This document shows, piece by piece, positions 13,954-24,240 of a stretch of DNA of 35,458 bases; positions within the stretch are counted from its first letter, which is position 1, and each line of letters opens with the position of its first letter. The DNA is from an uncultured Parabacteroides sp. (lineage in GTDB: Bacteria > Bacteroidota > Bacteroidia > Bacteroidales > Tannerellaceae): assembly GCF_905196875.1 (NCBI RefSeq), contig NZ_CAJJWO010000053.1:1-35458 (forward strand), written 5' to 3'. The position numbers and the translations under genes are program-made. The notes beneath the pieces are model-generated. The model was not told the DNA's origin. It saw only the letters and a program-made list of their open reading frames with translations, and did not search any database.

Positions 13954-16791
13954 ATGAAAAAGTTGTTATCGCTCCCTCCCAATCTGGTGAGTAGTTTTCA
14001 TGAAATCGCGAAAGTCGGCAGGAATGAATGGTTTTGCACATCCGATCCGGTTGGTGCCCGTTTAGGATCTGGGGGAGGTACTACCTGGCTAGTGGAAGCT
14101 TGCCGGCAAAATGAAGCTCCGGAAACACTGGTAAAGGAATGGTTGAGTAAGGAAAAAAGAATATTATTGCATGCCGGAGGGCAGAGCCGGCGTTTACCGG
14201 GATATGCTCCTTCCGGAAAAATATTGACACCGATTCCTGTTTTCCGGTGGGCGAGGGGACAGAAGTTATCGCAAAATCTATTGTCTTTACAGCTTCCCCT
14301 TTATGAGGAAATTATGAATAAGGCCCCTGAATCGCTCCATACACTGATTGCCAGTGGGGATGTATATATACGAAATAGTGAACCGTTGCAGGATATTCCG
14401 GATGTGGATGTTGTTTGTTACGGGCTGTGGGTCGATCCGGCCCTGGCAACCAATCATGGCGTGTTCGTGTCGAACAGGCAGACTCCCGATAAGCTTGACT
14501 TTATGCTTCAGAAGCCGTCTCTTGCCGATCTGGGGCAGTTGGCCCAGACACATCTTTTTCTGATGGATATAGGCGTGTGGTTACTAAGTGACCGGGCTAT
14601 GGAATTGCTGATGAAACACTCGTATACAGCCGATGGAAAGACAATGAAGTCGTATGACCTCTATTCCGAATTCGGACTGGCTTTGGGTGAACACCCACAT
14701 ATTCCCGATGAAGAGTTGAACCAGTTGAGTGTGGCTATCCTTCCTTTGGAGGGAGGGGAGTTTTATCATTATGGGACGAGTCGTGAACTGATCTCTTCCA
14801 CTCTGGCTGTGCAGAATCTGGTCCGTGACCAGCGAGCTATCATGCACCGGAAGGTTAAACCTCATCCTGCCATGTTTGTGCAGAATGCATCAATTAATAT
14901 CACCCTGACTGCCGCGAACTCGGAGTTATGGATTGAGAACAGCTATATAGGTAAGCACTGGAAGCTGGATAACCGACATATTATAACCGGAGTTCCTGAA
15001 AATGATTGGGCATTGGATATCCCGTCCGGTGTTTGTATTGATGTTGTACCTATCGGAGAACAGAACTGGGTGGCTCGTCCGTATGGGTTCAATGATCCGT
15101 TTAAAGGAGCATCGACTGATGAGAAAACAGTTTTTCTGGGATATCCTGTCGCTAAGTGGGCAGAGGAAAGAGGCTTCCTGTTGGAGGCTTTCACTGACTT
15201 ACAGAATGCAGCATTATTCCCAGTTTGTAAAAGTATCGAAGAATTGGGGTTGGTTATGCGGTGGATGGTTTCTGAACCGGAACTGCAAAGCGGCAGGGAT
15301 ATATGGAAGTCGTCGGAGAAAATGTCAGCAAATGAATTATCCGATCGTGCAAATCTGAGTAGACTCTTTGCCCAGCGTGAGAAATTCCGTTATGCCAATT
15401 GGCCTATGTTGGCAGCCAATCACGAAAAAAGCGTATTCTACCAGTTGGACCTGGCAGATGCTGCTTGCGAGTTTGCAGGAGGGAATATAGATTTACCGGA
15501 TGTACTTCCTTCTGAAACGCCATTGATGAAACAGATACATAACCGGATGTTCCGGGCTCGTGTATTACAATTGGCAGGGAAACCGTATGAGGGAGAGCAA
15601 CAGGAAGCCTTTTCTTTATTACGGGAAGGATTAATTGGCTCTGTATCCGGAGAAAAACAGTCTCCTTATCTGAATGTATATCGCGACCAGATTGTGTGGG
15701 GACGAAGCCCGGTCCGTATCGACCTGGCTGGTGGATGGACTGATACTCCTCCTTATTGCATGTACGCTGGAGGGAATGTGGTCAATGTAGCCATCGAGTT
15801 GAACGGTCAACCACCTTTGCAGGTATATGTAAAGCCTTCGAAAGAATATAAGATCATTTTGCGTTCTATCGACCTGGGAGCGATGGAAGTTGTTTCTACC
15901 TGGAATGAATTGCGTGATTATAAAAAGATCGGTTCTCCTTTCTCTATCCCCAAAGCGGCTTTATCTCTGGCCGGCTTTATCCCGGAATTTTCAGCAACGC
16001 ATTACTCTTCACTGGAAGCTCAGTTGAAAAGTTTCGGTTGTGGACTGGAAGTAACTTTACTGGCAGCTATTCCGGCTGGATCGGGACTCGGGACCAGCTC
16101 CATTCTGGCTGCAACCGTGCTTGGAGCAATATCTGATTTTTGTGGTCTGGCATGGGATAAAAGTAAAATGGGATATCGTACATTGATTTTAGAGCAACTG
16201 CTTACAACAGGCGGTGGCTGGCAGGATCAGTATGGCGGGGTATTACATGGTCTGAAACTATTACAGACAGGGGAAGGTTTCAATCAGAATCCTTCCGTGC
16301 GCTGGTTACCGGAATATTTGTTTACCGACCCCCAATATCAGGTTTGCCATTTATTATATTATACAGGTATAACCCGTACGGCCAAGAATATCCTGGCAGA
16401 AATCGTACAAGGTATGTTCTTGAACAGTACCACGCATCTTCGTCTGCTTTCAGAAATGAAGACACATGCTCTGGATATGTTCGATGCTATTCAATGCGGT
16501 AATTTTGAAACGTACGGTAAACTTATCGCAAAGACCTGGGAACAGAAGAAGGCACTCGATTCCGGAACGAATCCTCCTGCAGTAGAAGAGCTGATCGCGC
16601 AGATAAAAGATTATGCCTTAGGCTATAAACTACCTGGAGCAGGAGGTGGTGGTTATTTGTATGTCGTAGCAAAAGACCCTGAAGCTGCTCTGCTGATACG
16701 TAAACAGTTGACGGCTTCTCCGCGTAACCCGAATGCCCGTTTTGTAGAAATGGGGCTTTCGGATAAGGGATTGCAGATCAGCCGGTCCTGA
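13954..16791 (+). CDS. fkp: bifunctional L-fucokinase/GDP-L-fucose pyrophosphorylase
   Basis: A 945-residue bifunctional enzyme that phosphorylates free L-fucose and then makes GDP-L-fucose from fucose-1-phosphate and GTP. The N-terminal pyrophosphorylase part has PVGARLGSGGGTTW (32-45) and LLHAGGQSRRLPGYAPSGK (71-89), the phosphate-binding and lysine region. The C-terminal kinase part is a GHMP kinase: GRSPVRIDLAGGWTDTPPY (~582-600), the ATP loop PAGSGLGTSS (~707-716) and the C-terminal LPGAGGGGY glycine motif (~894). Length matches known Bacteroidales Fkp. It lets gut Bacteroidales put host-derived fucose on capsule and glycoproteins. It has its own promoter and ends 18 bp from the convergent wzz gene. 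Confidence 0.97.
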   Translation: MKKLLSLPPNLVSSFHEIAKVGRNEWFCTSDPVGARLGSGGGTTWLVEACRQNEAPETLVKEWLSKEKRILLHAGGQSRRLPGYAPSGKILTPIPVFRWARGQKLSQNLLSLQLPLYEEIMNKAPESLHTLIASGDVYIRNSEPLQDIPDVDVVCYGLWVDPALATNHGVFVSNRQTPDKLDFMLQKPSLADLGQLAQTHLFLMDIGVWLLSDRAMELLMKHSYTADGKTMKSYDLYSEFGLALGEHPHIPDEELNQLSVAILPLEGGEFYHYGTSRELISSTLAVQNLVRDQRAIMHRKVKPHPAMFVQNASINITLTAANSELWIENSYIGKHWKLDNRHIITGVPENDWALDIPSGVCIDVVPIGEQNWVARPYGFNDPFKGASTDEKTVFLGYPVAKWAEERGFLLEAFTDLQNAALFPVCKSIEELGLVMRWMVSEPELQSGRDIWKSSEKMSANELSDRANLSRLFAQREKFRYANWPMLAANHEKSVFYQLDLADAACEFAGGNIDLPDVLPSETPLMKQIHNRMFRARVLQLAGKPYEGEQQEAFSLLREGLIGSVSGEKQSPYLNVYRDQIVWGRSPVRIDLAGGWTDTPPYCMYAGGNVVNVAIELNGQPPLQVYVKPSKEYKIILRSIDLGAMEVVSTWNELRDYKKIGSPFSIPKAALSLAGFIPEFSATHYSSLEAQLKSFGCGLEVTLLAAIPAGSGLGTSSILAATVLGAISDFCGLAWDKSKMGYRTLILEQLLTTGGGWQDQYGGVLHGLKLLQTGEGFNQNPSVRWLPEYLFTDPQYQVCHLLYYTGITRTAKNILAEIVQGMFLNSTTHLRLLSEMKTHALDMFDAIQCGNFETYGKLIAKTWEQKKALDSGTNPPAVEELIAQIKDYALGYKLPGAGGGGYLYVVAKDPEAALLIRKQLTASPRNPNARFVEMGLSDKGLQISRS

Positions 16792-16809
16792 CAGGGAGAG
16801 ACAGAGTTG

Positions 16810-17883
16810 TTAGAATAATTGTTTGTCCCTGATTAACAGGTAGCCGGCCATTCCCGTCAGCGTAATAAACAGGAAGCCGATAAGTATCAGTACCTTTTTT
16901 GGTGCTGATGCTTTTAGCGGAACAGTAGCTGGCTCTATGATCGTATAGATCGGAGTTTGTTCCTGTACCCGCAGTTTATCCTGCTCCAACTTCTGGGCCA
17001 GCGTATTATATACATTGAATGTCAGTGTCATTTCATTGCGCAATCTTTCCTGTTCTGTCCGGTAACTGGCTGAGATGATATTCTTATTACTATCCTCGAA
17101 AGTCGCATAAGCCTTTTGTGCCTTATAATAGGCAGCTTGGGCCTCCTTCAGTACTTTATCGGTGAATTCAAGATCCTGTTTGGCTTTTTGTGTCCGGTAG
17201 TTGGTGATATAAGTTTGTAATTTGCTTACCACACTTTCTGTTATCTGCGCTGAAATGACCGGGTCCTGCATCTCGACGGATACGGTTACCACCTGTGTCT
17301 TTTTATCGACAAAGACAGATATTCTCCTTTGCAATTCCTTGATAATATTCTCCTGCTCTTTGGTCAGGAAGAAAGGGTCGACTTTATCTGATTTTTCTTC
17401 CTGGTCTCCGAAAAGTCCTATTAAGTATGATAACCCTTTTAATGGTGCTTTCAGGATATAGTTCCACCACGCATCCCGCTGATGTTCGGCCAGATAATCG
17501 AATACGGAGACTGACAATGTCTTTTTCTTATTGGTTATCTGTTCCGGAAACAGTTCCAGCAAGAAAGGAGTACTGTGAACTACGTCCGGATACAATTCCG
17601 GTGAGATTGCATCCGGGCTGGTTGTACTATTCAAATCTATCCCTGCTATGGCAGCTAATCCGCCCAGATTTCCCATCTTATTGGCCGGATTGTTGGTTTC
17701 AGGCATAAGTTTGATGGTCGTTGTATATTCTTTGGGGATACTGAAAGCTATGATAAGCCCGGCCAGTATAGCTATAACACTACTTTTTATTAGTAGCTTT
17801 CGCTTAGACCACAGATACCGGACGATAGCGATAATGTCTATATCCTGTTCTGTTCCGGGTTGTTTGTTTTCTGTTGTATCCAT
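16810..17883 (-). CDS. Wzz-type polysaccharide chain-length regulator
   Basis: A 357-residue inner-membrane protein. One transmembrane helix lies near the N-terminus (~36-52, SVIAILAGLIIAFSIP) and one near the C-terminus (~328-350, preceded by the proline-rich PATVPLKASAPKK). Between them is a large periplasmic coiled-coil domain (~200-310). This is the Wzz/polysaccharide co-polymerase layout that sets polymer length with Wzy. There is no C-terminal tyrosine-kinase domain, so it is a Wzz rather than a Wzc form. It is the last gene of the operon, 6 bp after the Wza-like gene, and converges on fkp. Confidence 0.92.
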   Translation of the reverse strand: MDTTENKQPGTEQDIDIIAIVRYLWSKRKLLIKSSVIAILAGLIIAFSIPKEYTTTIKLMPETNNPANKMGNLGGLAAIAGIDLNSTTSPDAISPELYPDVVHSTPFLLELFPEQITNKKKTLSVSVFDYLAEHQRDAWWNYILKAPLKGLSYLIGLFGDQEEKSDKVDPFFLTKEQENIIKELQRRISVFVDKKTQVVTVSVEMQDPVISAQITESVVSKLQTYITNYRTQKAKQDLEFTDKVLKEAQAAYYKAQKAYATFEDSNKNIISASYRTEQERLRNEMTLTFNVYNTLAQKLEQDKLRVQEQTPIYTIIEPATVPLKASAPKKVLILIGFLFITLTGMAGYLLIRDKQLF

Positions 17884-17889
17884 TATTAC

Positions 17890-20268
17890 TTATTTTAAAT
17901 TATTTATTATTGAAGTAACCATGGCGGCCATAGAGGTTGTCGAGCTCGCTATACTTAGTATTTCAGCCAGATTCGACCGTCTGTCGCGTTGTGTTTTAGA
18001 AGGTACGACGATTTCACATCCCGGTTCGACTTTAGGATAACGCTTAAAGAAGATACCGACCCTGCGTGTAGTGGCCACTTTACCGTTCATATAAATAACG
18101 ATCGGGTATTTGCGGGCAATATCGTTATACCCTCCGGCCTGTGAAAGGCAGTCACGTACGGAGGCTCCTTTTGTATAAGTGATGCTGTTAGGATAGGTAA
18201 CAGAACCACTCACCTTTACAGTACTTTGTAGCTGAGGTATATAGATTGCATCTCCGTCGCGGAGTACCAGGTCGTGTGTACTTCCAGGATGTGCCAATGC
18301 CTGCTCCAGGTCGATGCCGACCGAATAATCTTTTATGTTAGCAAGCGATAGGGCGATGGAGTCTTTACTTTGCCTATTATTGCTGCTTAGATGCAATAAA
18401 GTCTCTACTTGACGCATTTCATCTCGTGTTAACTGGCGTTTCAAACTGGCTCCTTTCACATAGGCATCTTTGGTAACGCCTCCGGATTGGGCTATGATAT
18501 TACTTAGCCGGGTGTTTTTGGTAGGCAATGCATAATCACCGGTGAAAGTTACTTCACCGTTTACTTTAACAACCTGCTGTTTTTCATAACCAGGGGAGAA
18601 GCGTACGAATACATCATCGAAAGGTTCCAGCGTGAAGAGTGTATCCGTATGCGATCCGGATAATTTCAGATCATTGTTCAATGAAACTGTATATATCCTG
18701 GATATCTGGTTTGTGCTTTTGTCGGCTGTCGGATCTTTTATACGCCGTGCCACTTCCACATTGATTGTAGAGGCTGACTCTTGCAAGCCACCTGCCAGTA
18801 TAACTGCATCTTCAACCGTCATATTTTTACTGAAAGGAAGGACTGTGTCGGGATAATTAACTGCTCCGCCTACTTTGATGGTATAAGGTTCCCGTAGCTC
18901 GAAGAGAGAAGGGATATGTAGTTTGTCCTCTTTCTGTAATTCAATATCAGGGGCTTTTTCGTTCAGGATATCCTGAACGTCGATGGCTATTACTGTACTG
19001 GTAAAATCCGGGTTCAACCGGGTGATATGGGCTCTTCCGATAAATTCGTCTCCTTTTAGTCCGGCAGCCTGGTTGATCAGTTGTTTGACGGTATGTACTC
19101 GCGGACTTAACTCATATTCGCCGGGACGCCATACGGCTCCGGTTATTGTGAGCCGGTTGTCATAGAAAGGGATAACGGAGTCTACCAACAGGGAGTCGCC
19201 GTCATGAAGGATAAAGGTTGGGAACTCTTCTTCCGTAATAGTAGCGATCTGATAGCGTGAACCAGACTTTCGTTTGATCGTGACGTCTTCGGTAAAAGCA
19301 TCTCCGGTAAATCCTCCTGCCATCTTTAATAAATCACTTAAAGTTTCGCCTTTACGAAGTTCGAATGTACGGTTACGTTTTACTTTCCCTTTGGTGTTGA
19401 CCAACTGGTCGTAAGGTTCGATGATAATCATATCATTATCTTCCAGGCGGATATTCGTATCGTATTTACCTTTCAGCAGATAGTCGTACACATCCAGGTT
19501 GGCAATTTCTTTATTATTGCGGTATACCCGTATGTTGCGTAAGGAACCGATATCATTGACTCCTCCGGCTGCATATAAGGCGTTGAATAAACTGGCCAGT
19601 GAAGGAAGGGTATACGTTCCGGGGGTAACTGCTTCGCCTACGATATTAACCTTAATGCTGCGTATCTTCCCTAGTCCGACGGAAACGAAGGTGTTCGGTT
19701 CGCTTCCATCCACCAGGTTTGTCATGATCTTTCCCAGTTCCTGCCTGATACGGTTTTCCGCCTGTTCGACGGTCAGGCCGCTTATAGGTACAGGACCTAC
19801 ATTCGGTATAATAATTGTACCGTCGGGTGATACGGTTAGTTGCAGATTTAACTCAGAGTCTCCCCATACGTTGATTTGTAATTCGTCACCGGCAGATAGC
19901 GGGTAGTTTCTGGGGGTAGGCATGTTTAGGTTCGGCTCGAAAGACAGATTTTTATTTGAGAATATTTCACGACCGAATACGAGGTTCTTGCTACTATCCT
20001 GCGGAGTATTGTTTTCGCGTTGTAACTCCAGTGGGGGTATCTCTGTATCGATTGTAATCCTGTCCGTAACCGGATGTTCGGCAGCAGAAATGACAGGTTG
20101 ATTAGAATGCTGTTGTTCCAGGCGTTTTCTCATCTCCTGTTGAATCTGTTCTTCCGTCATACCTGCGGCTTTTGCTTTATCCAATAGCTCTTGCGGTATT
20201 TGGGCGAAAGTGACGACTGGTATAAAGAGACATAAAACAAAGAAAATGTATCGGCTCAAAGTTTTCAT
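17890..20268 (-). CDS. Wza-like polysaccharide export protein with multiple SLBB domains
   Basis: A 792-residue exported protein: signal peptide at 1-22 (FFVLCLFIPVVTFA, cut before QIPQ), a charged Gln/Glu-rich segment, then the poly-export domain (LSAGDELQINVWGDSELN, then VSPDGTIIIPNVGPVPISGLT). A series of SLBB domains follows, recognisable by recurring VNGEV/VGGAV...PGxY...LxxLIxxAGG units up to about 740. These proteins form the outer-membrane channel for capsule or O-antigen export. There is no lipobox, unlike E. coli Wza. It overlaps wecB by 4 bp and precedes wzz. Confidence 0.94.
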   Translation of the reverse strand: MKTLSRYIFFVLCLFIPVVTFAQIPQELLDKAKAAGMTEEQIQQEMRKRLEQQHSNQPVISAAEHPVTDRITIDTEIPPLELQRENNTPQDSSKNLVFGREIFSNKNLSFEPNLNMPTPRNYPLSAGDELQINVWGDSELNLQLTVSPDGTIIIPNVGPVPISGLTVEQAENRIRQELGKIMTNLVDGSEPNTFVSVGLGKIRSIKVNIVGEAVTPGTYTLPSLASLFNALYAAGGVNDIGSLRNIRVYRNNKEIANLDVYDYLLKGKYDTNIRLEDNDMIIIEPYDQLVNTKGKVKRNRTFELRKGETLSDLLKMAGGFTGDAFTEDVTIKRKSGSRYQIATITEEEFPTFILHDGDSLLVDSVIPFYDNRLTITGAVWRPGEYELSPRVHTVKQLINQAAGLKGDEFIGRAHITRLNPDFTSTVIAIDVQDILNEKAPDIELQKEDKLHIPSLFELREPYTIKVGGAVNYPDTVLPFSKNMTVEDAVILAGGLQESASTINVEVARRIKDPTADKSTNQISRIYTVSLNNDLKLSGSHTDTLFTLEPFDDVFVRFSPGYEKQQVVKVNGEVTFTGDYALPTKNTRLSNIIAQSGGVTKDAYVKGASLKRQLTRDEMRQVETLLHLSSNNRQSKDSIALSLANIKDYSVGIDLEQALAHPGSTHDLVLRDGDAIYIPQLQSTVKVSGSVTYPNSITYTKGASVRDCLSQAGGYNDIARKYPIVIYMNGKVATTRRVGIFFKRYPKVEPGCEIVVPSKTQRDRRSNLAEILSIASSTTSMAAMVTSIINNLK

Positions 20269-21425
20269 AAAATCTTTCTTATTTGTGTTACAATTCTTTG
20301 GCAGGCCAGTCCATCCCCATAGGGGTTAACGGCTTTACTCATTTGATCATATTGATTCTGATCTTCCAATAACCGGGAAGTCTCATCCAATATTTTTATG
20401 AAATCAGCACCTACCAGTTTTACAGTTCCGGCGTTTAACGCTTCCGGGCGTTCGGTTGTATCTCGCATAACCAATACCGGTTTACCCAATCCGGGGGCCT
20501 CTTCCTGGATACCGCCACTATCGGTTAGGACGATTGTCGACAGTTCCATCAGATAGACAAACGGAAGGTATTCTAACGGTTCTATAAAGAACATATTCGG
20601 GAGATGCGTATCTCCGAATACTTCCTGTATGGGTCTCCGAACGTTCGGATTCAGATGCATCGGATAAACAAAATCTGTTTCAGGATATTTCAGTGCCAGT
20701 GTTTTAATAGCCTTACACATGGCTATAAAACCTTCTCCGAAGTTTTCCCTGCGATGGCCTGTTATTAAAACCAATTTCCGGTTACTTTGTTCTGACAGTC
20801 GATTTATTTTATAACCTGCTCTTTCCAGTTCATTAGTAAGTTGTTGGCGTAAATTGTCCTTGTTTTTTATTTGACTGACTACGTGATACAAAGCGTCTAT
20901 AACGGTATTGCCTGTTACTGTGATCCGTTCTTCTGCGATCCCTTCTGCCTGCAAATTTTTTTTGCTTAAAGAAGTTGGAGAGAAGTGATAAGTTGCAATT
21001 CTCCCGGTCATTTGACGGTTCATTTCTTCCGGCCAGGGACTGTATATATTATGAGTCCGCAATCCTGCTTCTATATGTCCGACAGGGATCTGTTGATAGA
21101 AGGCGGCTAGAGCTGCGGCTGTAGAAGTGGTTGTATCACCATGTACCAGTACCAGATTGGGCTGGACTTCCTGTAGAACATCTCTCATCCCGGTAAGGAC
21201 ACGGGCTGTTACGTCATACAGATCCTGTCCTTGCTTCATGATGTTGAGGTCATAGTCGGGATGGATGTCAAATATATGAAGCACCTGGTCCAGCATTTCA
21301 CGATGTTGTCCGGTGACACAAACGATGGTTTGAAAATTGTCGGTGTCTTTTTGAAACTCCTTTACCAGAGGAGCCATTTTTATCGCTTCGGGACGAGTGC
21401 CGAAGACTAGCATAATCTTTTTCAT
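20265..21425 (-). CDS. wecB: UDP-N-acetylglucosamine 2-epimerase (non-hydrolysing)
   Basis: A 386-residue enzyme that converts UDP-GlcNAc to UDP-ManNAc. The opening IMLVFGTRPEAIKMAPL, VHGDTTTS (Asp97), GHIEAGLRT (Glu119) and WPEEMNRQ (131-138) blocks are diagnostic, as are ITGHRRENFGEG and LTDSGGIQEEAPGLGKP near the C-terminus. With wecC in the same operon it supplies UDP-ManNAcA. It overlaps its neighbours by 4 bp on both sides, indicating tight co-translation with the WbuB-like transferase and the export gene. Confidence 0.96.
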   Translation of the reverse strand: MKKIMLVFGTRPEAIKMAPLVKEFQKDTDNFQTIVCVTGQHREMLDQVLHIFDIHPDYDLNIMKQGQDLYDVTARVLTGMRDVLQEVQPNLVLVHGDTTTSTAAALAAFYQQIPVGHIEAGLRTHNIYSPWPEEMNRQMTGRIATYHFSPTSLSKKNLQAEGIAEERITVTGNTVIDALYHVVSQIKNKDNLRQQLTNELERAGYKINRLSEQSNRKLVLITGHRRENFGEGFIAMCKAIKTLALKYPETDFVYPMHLNPNVRRPIQEVFGDTHLPNMFFIEPLEYLPFVYLMELSTIVLTDSGGIQEEAPGLGKPVLVMRDTTERPEALNAGTVKLVGADFIKILDETSRLLEDQNQYDQMSKAVNPYGDGLACQRIVTQIRKIL

Positions 21426-22633
21426 ATTGTTTCTTTTATTATATGTAACATTCGTTTGGCGAGTATTTTACGGTCGAAGTCGTGAGCCAATTTCCGACAT
21501 CCTTCTTTACATTGCTTGTATAAGGTAGGGTTGGATAGAAGCAAATGAAGTTTCCTGTTAAAATCTTCTTCTGACTCCGGTTCAAAGAACAATCCGGCCT
21601 GATAAGATTCTAGTATCTGGCGGGCTTCTCCATCTACGCCCATGAGAATCGGAATCTCCATACCTGCATTTTCGAATATTTTAGAAGGAATCACAGTGGT
21701 AAACAAATCGGATTTACGCAGGTTTATCAAGGCGATATCGAGGATGGATATATAACGTTTTACATCTTGTTTGGAAACCGGATCGAGCATGGTTACATTT
21801 TTTATATTTAATTGCTCTTTTAGTTTTAGTAAATTCTTTTTTTCCGCCCCGGTTCCGATCAGAAGGAAATGGTAATTATTTTTACCGTCCATGTTGGCGG
21901 CACATTGCAGAATAAAATCCAGTTTATGTGCCATGCCATGTGTGCCGATATATCCGATCACCTTTTTCCTTTTCAGGTCTAATTCTTCGATCAACTTTTC
22001 ATCTTTCTTGACGGGGGTAAACCTGGTCTGATCTACTCCATTCTTTATTACTTCTATCTTAGGAGACTCAATACCTTTTTCTTCCAGTTTTTTTTTGAAG
22101 GAGTCGGTCACGACGACGATTTTATCTGCCGACCGGTAACATCTTTTTTCTTCCCACTCGAAATAACGGATGATTGGATTATCTTTCATCGCCCCGACTG
22201 TCTTGATTGATTCCGGCCAAAGATCGCGTACCTCCATGATCCAAGGCTTTCTTTTCCAGAAAGCTAATGTGCGTCCTGAGAGGGCCGTGAAGAATTGAGG
22301 GGATGTTGCAATGATAATGTCAGCCTGTTGAAAGAGACCGGCGAAGAATGCAGATACAGAAAAGCTTATGTAGTCAAGTGTACGTTTCAGAAATCCTTCG
22401 TTGGCGGTGATATAACTCCATACACGAATAACATGAATGCCATCCATCGTCTCATGTTGATATAATTTATTACTGTATCCTTTATATACTTTCCCCTGTG
22501 GAAAATTGGGGGCGCAGGTGACAACTGTGACTTCTGCTCCTTGCTGACCCCATTCTTTGCAATGTTCGTAAGTACGCGTAGCGGGTGCATTTACTTCCGG
22601 AGGAAAGTTGTCTGTTAAAAATAAAATTTTCAT
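21422..22633 (-). CDS. glycosyltransferase family 4, WbuB-like
   Basis: A 403-residue GT-B-fold transferase. It opens with ILFLTDNFPPEVNAPATRT and has WIMEVRDLWPESIKTVG (~150-166), as in WbuB-type O-antigen transferases often assigned to N-acetylfucosamine transfer. The C-terminal nucleotide-sugar domain has GYIGTHGMAHKLDF (~228) and the donor-binding region IPSKIFENAGMEIPIL (~317). It is cytoplasmic or membrane-associated and adds one sugar to the lipid-linked repeat unit. It overlaps the heparinase-like gene and wecB by 4 bp each. Sugar and linkage cannot be fixed from sequence. Confidence 0.9.
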   Translation of the reverse strand: MKILFLTDNFPPEVNAPATRTYEHCKEWGQQGAEVTVVTCAPNFPQGKVYKGYSNKLYQHETMDGIHVIRVWSYITANEGFLKRTLDYISFSVSAFFAGLFQQADIIIATSPQFFTALSGRTLAFWKRKPWIMEVRDLWPESIKTVGAMKDNPIIRYFEWEEKRCYRSADKIVVVTDSFKKKLEEKGIESPKIEVIKNGVDQTRFTPVKKDEKLIEELDLKRKKVIGYIGTHGMAHKLDFILQCAANMDGKNNYHFLLIGTGAEKKNLLKLKEQLNIKNVTMLDPVSKQDVKRYISILDIALINLRKSDLFTTVIPSKIFENAGMEIPILMGVDGEARQILESYQAGLFFEPESEEDFNRKLHLLLSNPTLYKQCKEGCRKLAHDFDRKILAKRMLHIIKETI

Positions 22634-24234
22634 TCGTGTTCTATTCTTAATTTGTTAAGAGTGTATTGCATTTGGTTCGTGAATGCTATACATATTTTTT
22701 TTGCGGCGACTCGCTTATTATATTCGAAAGCTACTTCACAGTCTTCTATCCATATTTCATCTGTTCCGTAAAACTTGAAGATTGCCAGATTGGTTTTTAT
22801 AGAGTCATTATTGACGGATATGATTCTTATATCGGGATGAAGATGAATCATGGTGATCCCGTTTTTTCCGGATATAGGTAGAAGAGAATCGCAAATCATG
22901 ATCTCTTCATCATTCGTGTTAAATATCCGTTGATGACTGATTCCTGTTTTTCTGAAACCATTATGACTTGCCGTAATACAGAATTTGTCTTCTTTTAAGC
23001 TAGATATCTTTGCTCGTTGTGCAACCCGGAAACCTCCCCATACTTTACTGGAACTTTTTCCATCTACTTGGACGGTATTATGGGCATGCGTTTCACGTTC
23101 GTATTGTCTGCGGCTATTTTTTTCATAAGTAGAAATGCCGGAATCGATGATGAAAGGCTTTCCGTCAATGCGAAGTTCATAATTAAATGTATCGGCATGG
23201 GCATGCCCCGGAATATAATCAGGACCGATATTTCCGACATCCATAATCATTTCAAATCTATCGGATACAAATTTCCGATATCCGCTTTCTTTTAATTTAT
23301 GAGCAGACCATTCGATTCCCAGTCGTTTAGCATAGGCGAATAAATCCCTGGCGGAAGGAGCGATCCCGTAGGCGGAATCATTCAATAAAGGAATTGTTCC
23401 GTCTTTATAGATAATAGCATGTAACCAGCTAAGCATAAGCCGCGCTTTTTCTTCCAGAAAAGCAATAACACTCTCTTGTCCTTCAAAACGATAATTGTAT
23501 TTTAAAGCATTGATGCAATCCAGTAACCGGTCCAGAAGTATTTCGTGATACATCGGGCTCAGTTCATAATGAGCCCCATCCGGAAGAATTTGCTCATTGA
23601 GCTCTTTCGTCAACAGCCAGACTGCTTTCTCATAAAATTTATCTTCCCGGAAATAAAGCCCTCCCCATAAAAGAGAATAAGCATTTTCAAGGAGATGATT
23701 ACCCAAAAGATGGAATTCGAGGTTACTATATAAACTGAGATATTGGGAGTATAATGCACTGTCCCATTTTTGTTGTTCTGTTATTGGGATAAGTTCTTGG
23801 TTGTGGGAAATACATTTGATCCAATTTATACCTCTAAGTGAAATTGGATAGGGTTCCATTCCTGATCGATTTTGGGGAAGTGTGTCTATGAACAAATTTA
23901 TCCAGTAAGATACGTCTTCGAAAGTGATTTTCTTTTGTAAAAGAAAATCCATATAATTCAGGTTATAGAGCCATAGTGCTCCTTGTCGCTTATCCTCCCA
24001 TCCAATAAAATCAGCCTTCAGATTTAGAAATGTAAAGCTCTTCTCCCCTGAATAGCTGTTAGGTTTTTCTATATAAGGCATAAGTTCGAGGATAAAACCG
24101 GTTTTATGAATAGGAGACCCCTTAATAAATCTCTTATCCCGGATAGGATACAGCCTGATCTTATGTTGAATCTGATGTAAGATCTGCCGTAGTTTCAGAT
24201 GCCTAAGCGTATAATAATAAAGTCTTAAATCCAT
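22630..24234 (-). CDS. heparinase II/III-like protein of a polysaccharide locus
   Basis: A 534-residue protein with an alpha/alpha-toroid N-terminal half (~80-300) and a C-terminal heparinase II/III beta-domain: PGHAHADTFNYELRIDGKPF (~338-357), DSGISTYEKNSRRQYER and THAHNTVQVDGKSS (~379-392), with the His residues typical of the lyase family. There is no signal peptide, in contrast to catabolic heparinases of Bacteroidales. Its place inside a capsule operon, beside a bi-domain oxidoreductase and a WbuB-like transferase, is a recurring arrangement in O-antigen and capsule loci. A role in editing, turnover or modification of the polymer is possible; the substrate is unknown. Confidence 0.9.
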   Translation of the reverse strand: MDLRLYYYTLRHLKLRQILHQIQHKIRLYPIRDKRFIKGSPIHKTGFILELMPYIEKPNSYSGEKSFTFLNLKADFIGWEDKRQGALWLYNLNYMDFLLQKKITFEDVSYWINLFIDTLPQNRSGMEPYPISLRGINWIKCISHNQELIPITEQQKWDSALYSQYLSLYSNLEFHLLGNHLLENAYSLLWGGLYFREDKFYEKAVWLLTKELNEQILPDGAHYELSPMYHEILLDRLLDCINALKYNYRFEGQESVIAFLEEKARLMLSWLHAIIYKDGTIPLLNDSAYGIAPSARDLFAYAKRLGIEWSAHKLKESGYRKFVSDRFEMIMDVGNIGPDYIPGHAHADTFNYELRIDGKPFIIDSGISTYEKNSRRQYERETHAHNTVQVDGKSSSKVWGGFRVAQRAKISSLKEDKFCITASHNGFRKTGISHQRIFNTNDEEIMICDSLLPISGKNGITMIHLHPDIRIISVNNDSIKTNLAIFKFYGTDEIWIEDCEVAFEYNKRVAAKKICIAFTNQMQYTLNKLRIEHE

Positions 24235-24240
24235 ATAGAT

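Noticed and set aside
16791..16836. CAGGGA/TCCCTG hairpin as a terminator between fkp and wzz
   Set aside because: Only 6 bp with a 30-base loop and no U-run.
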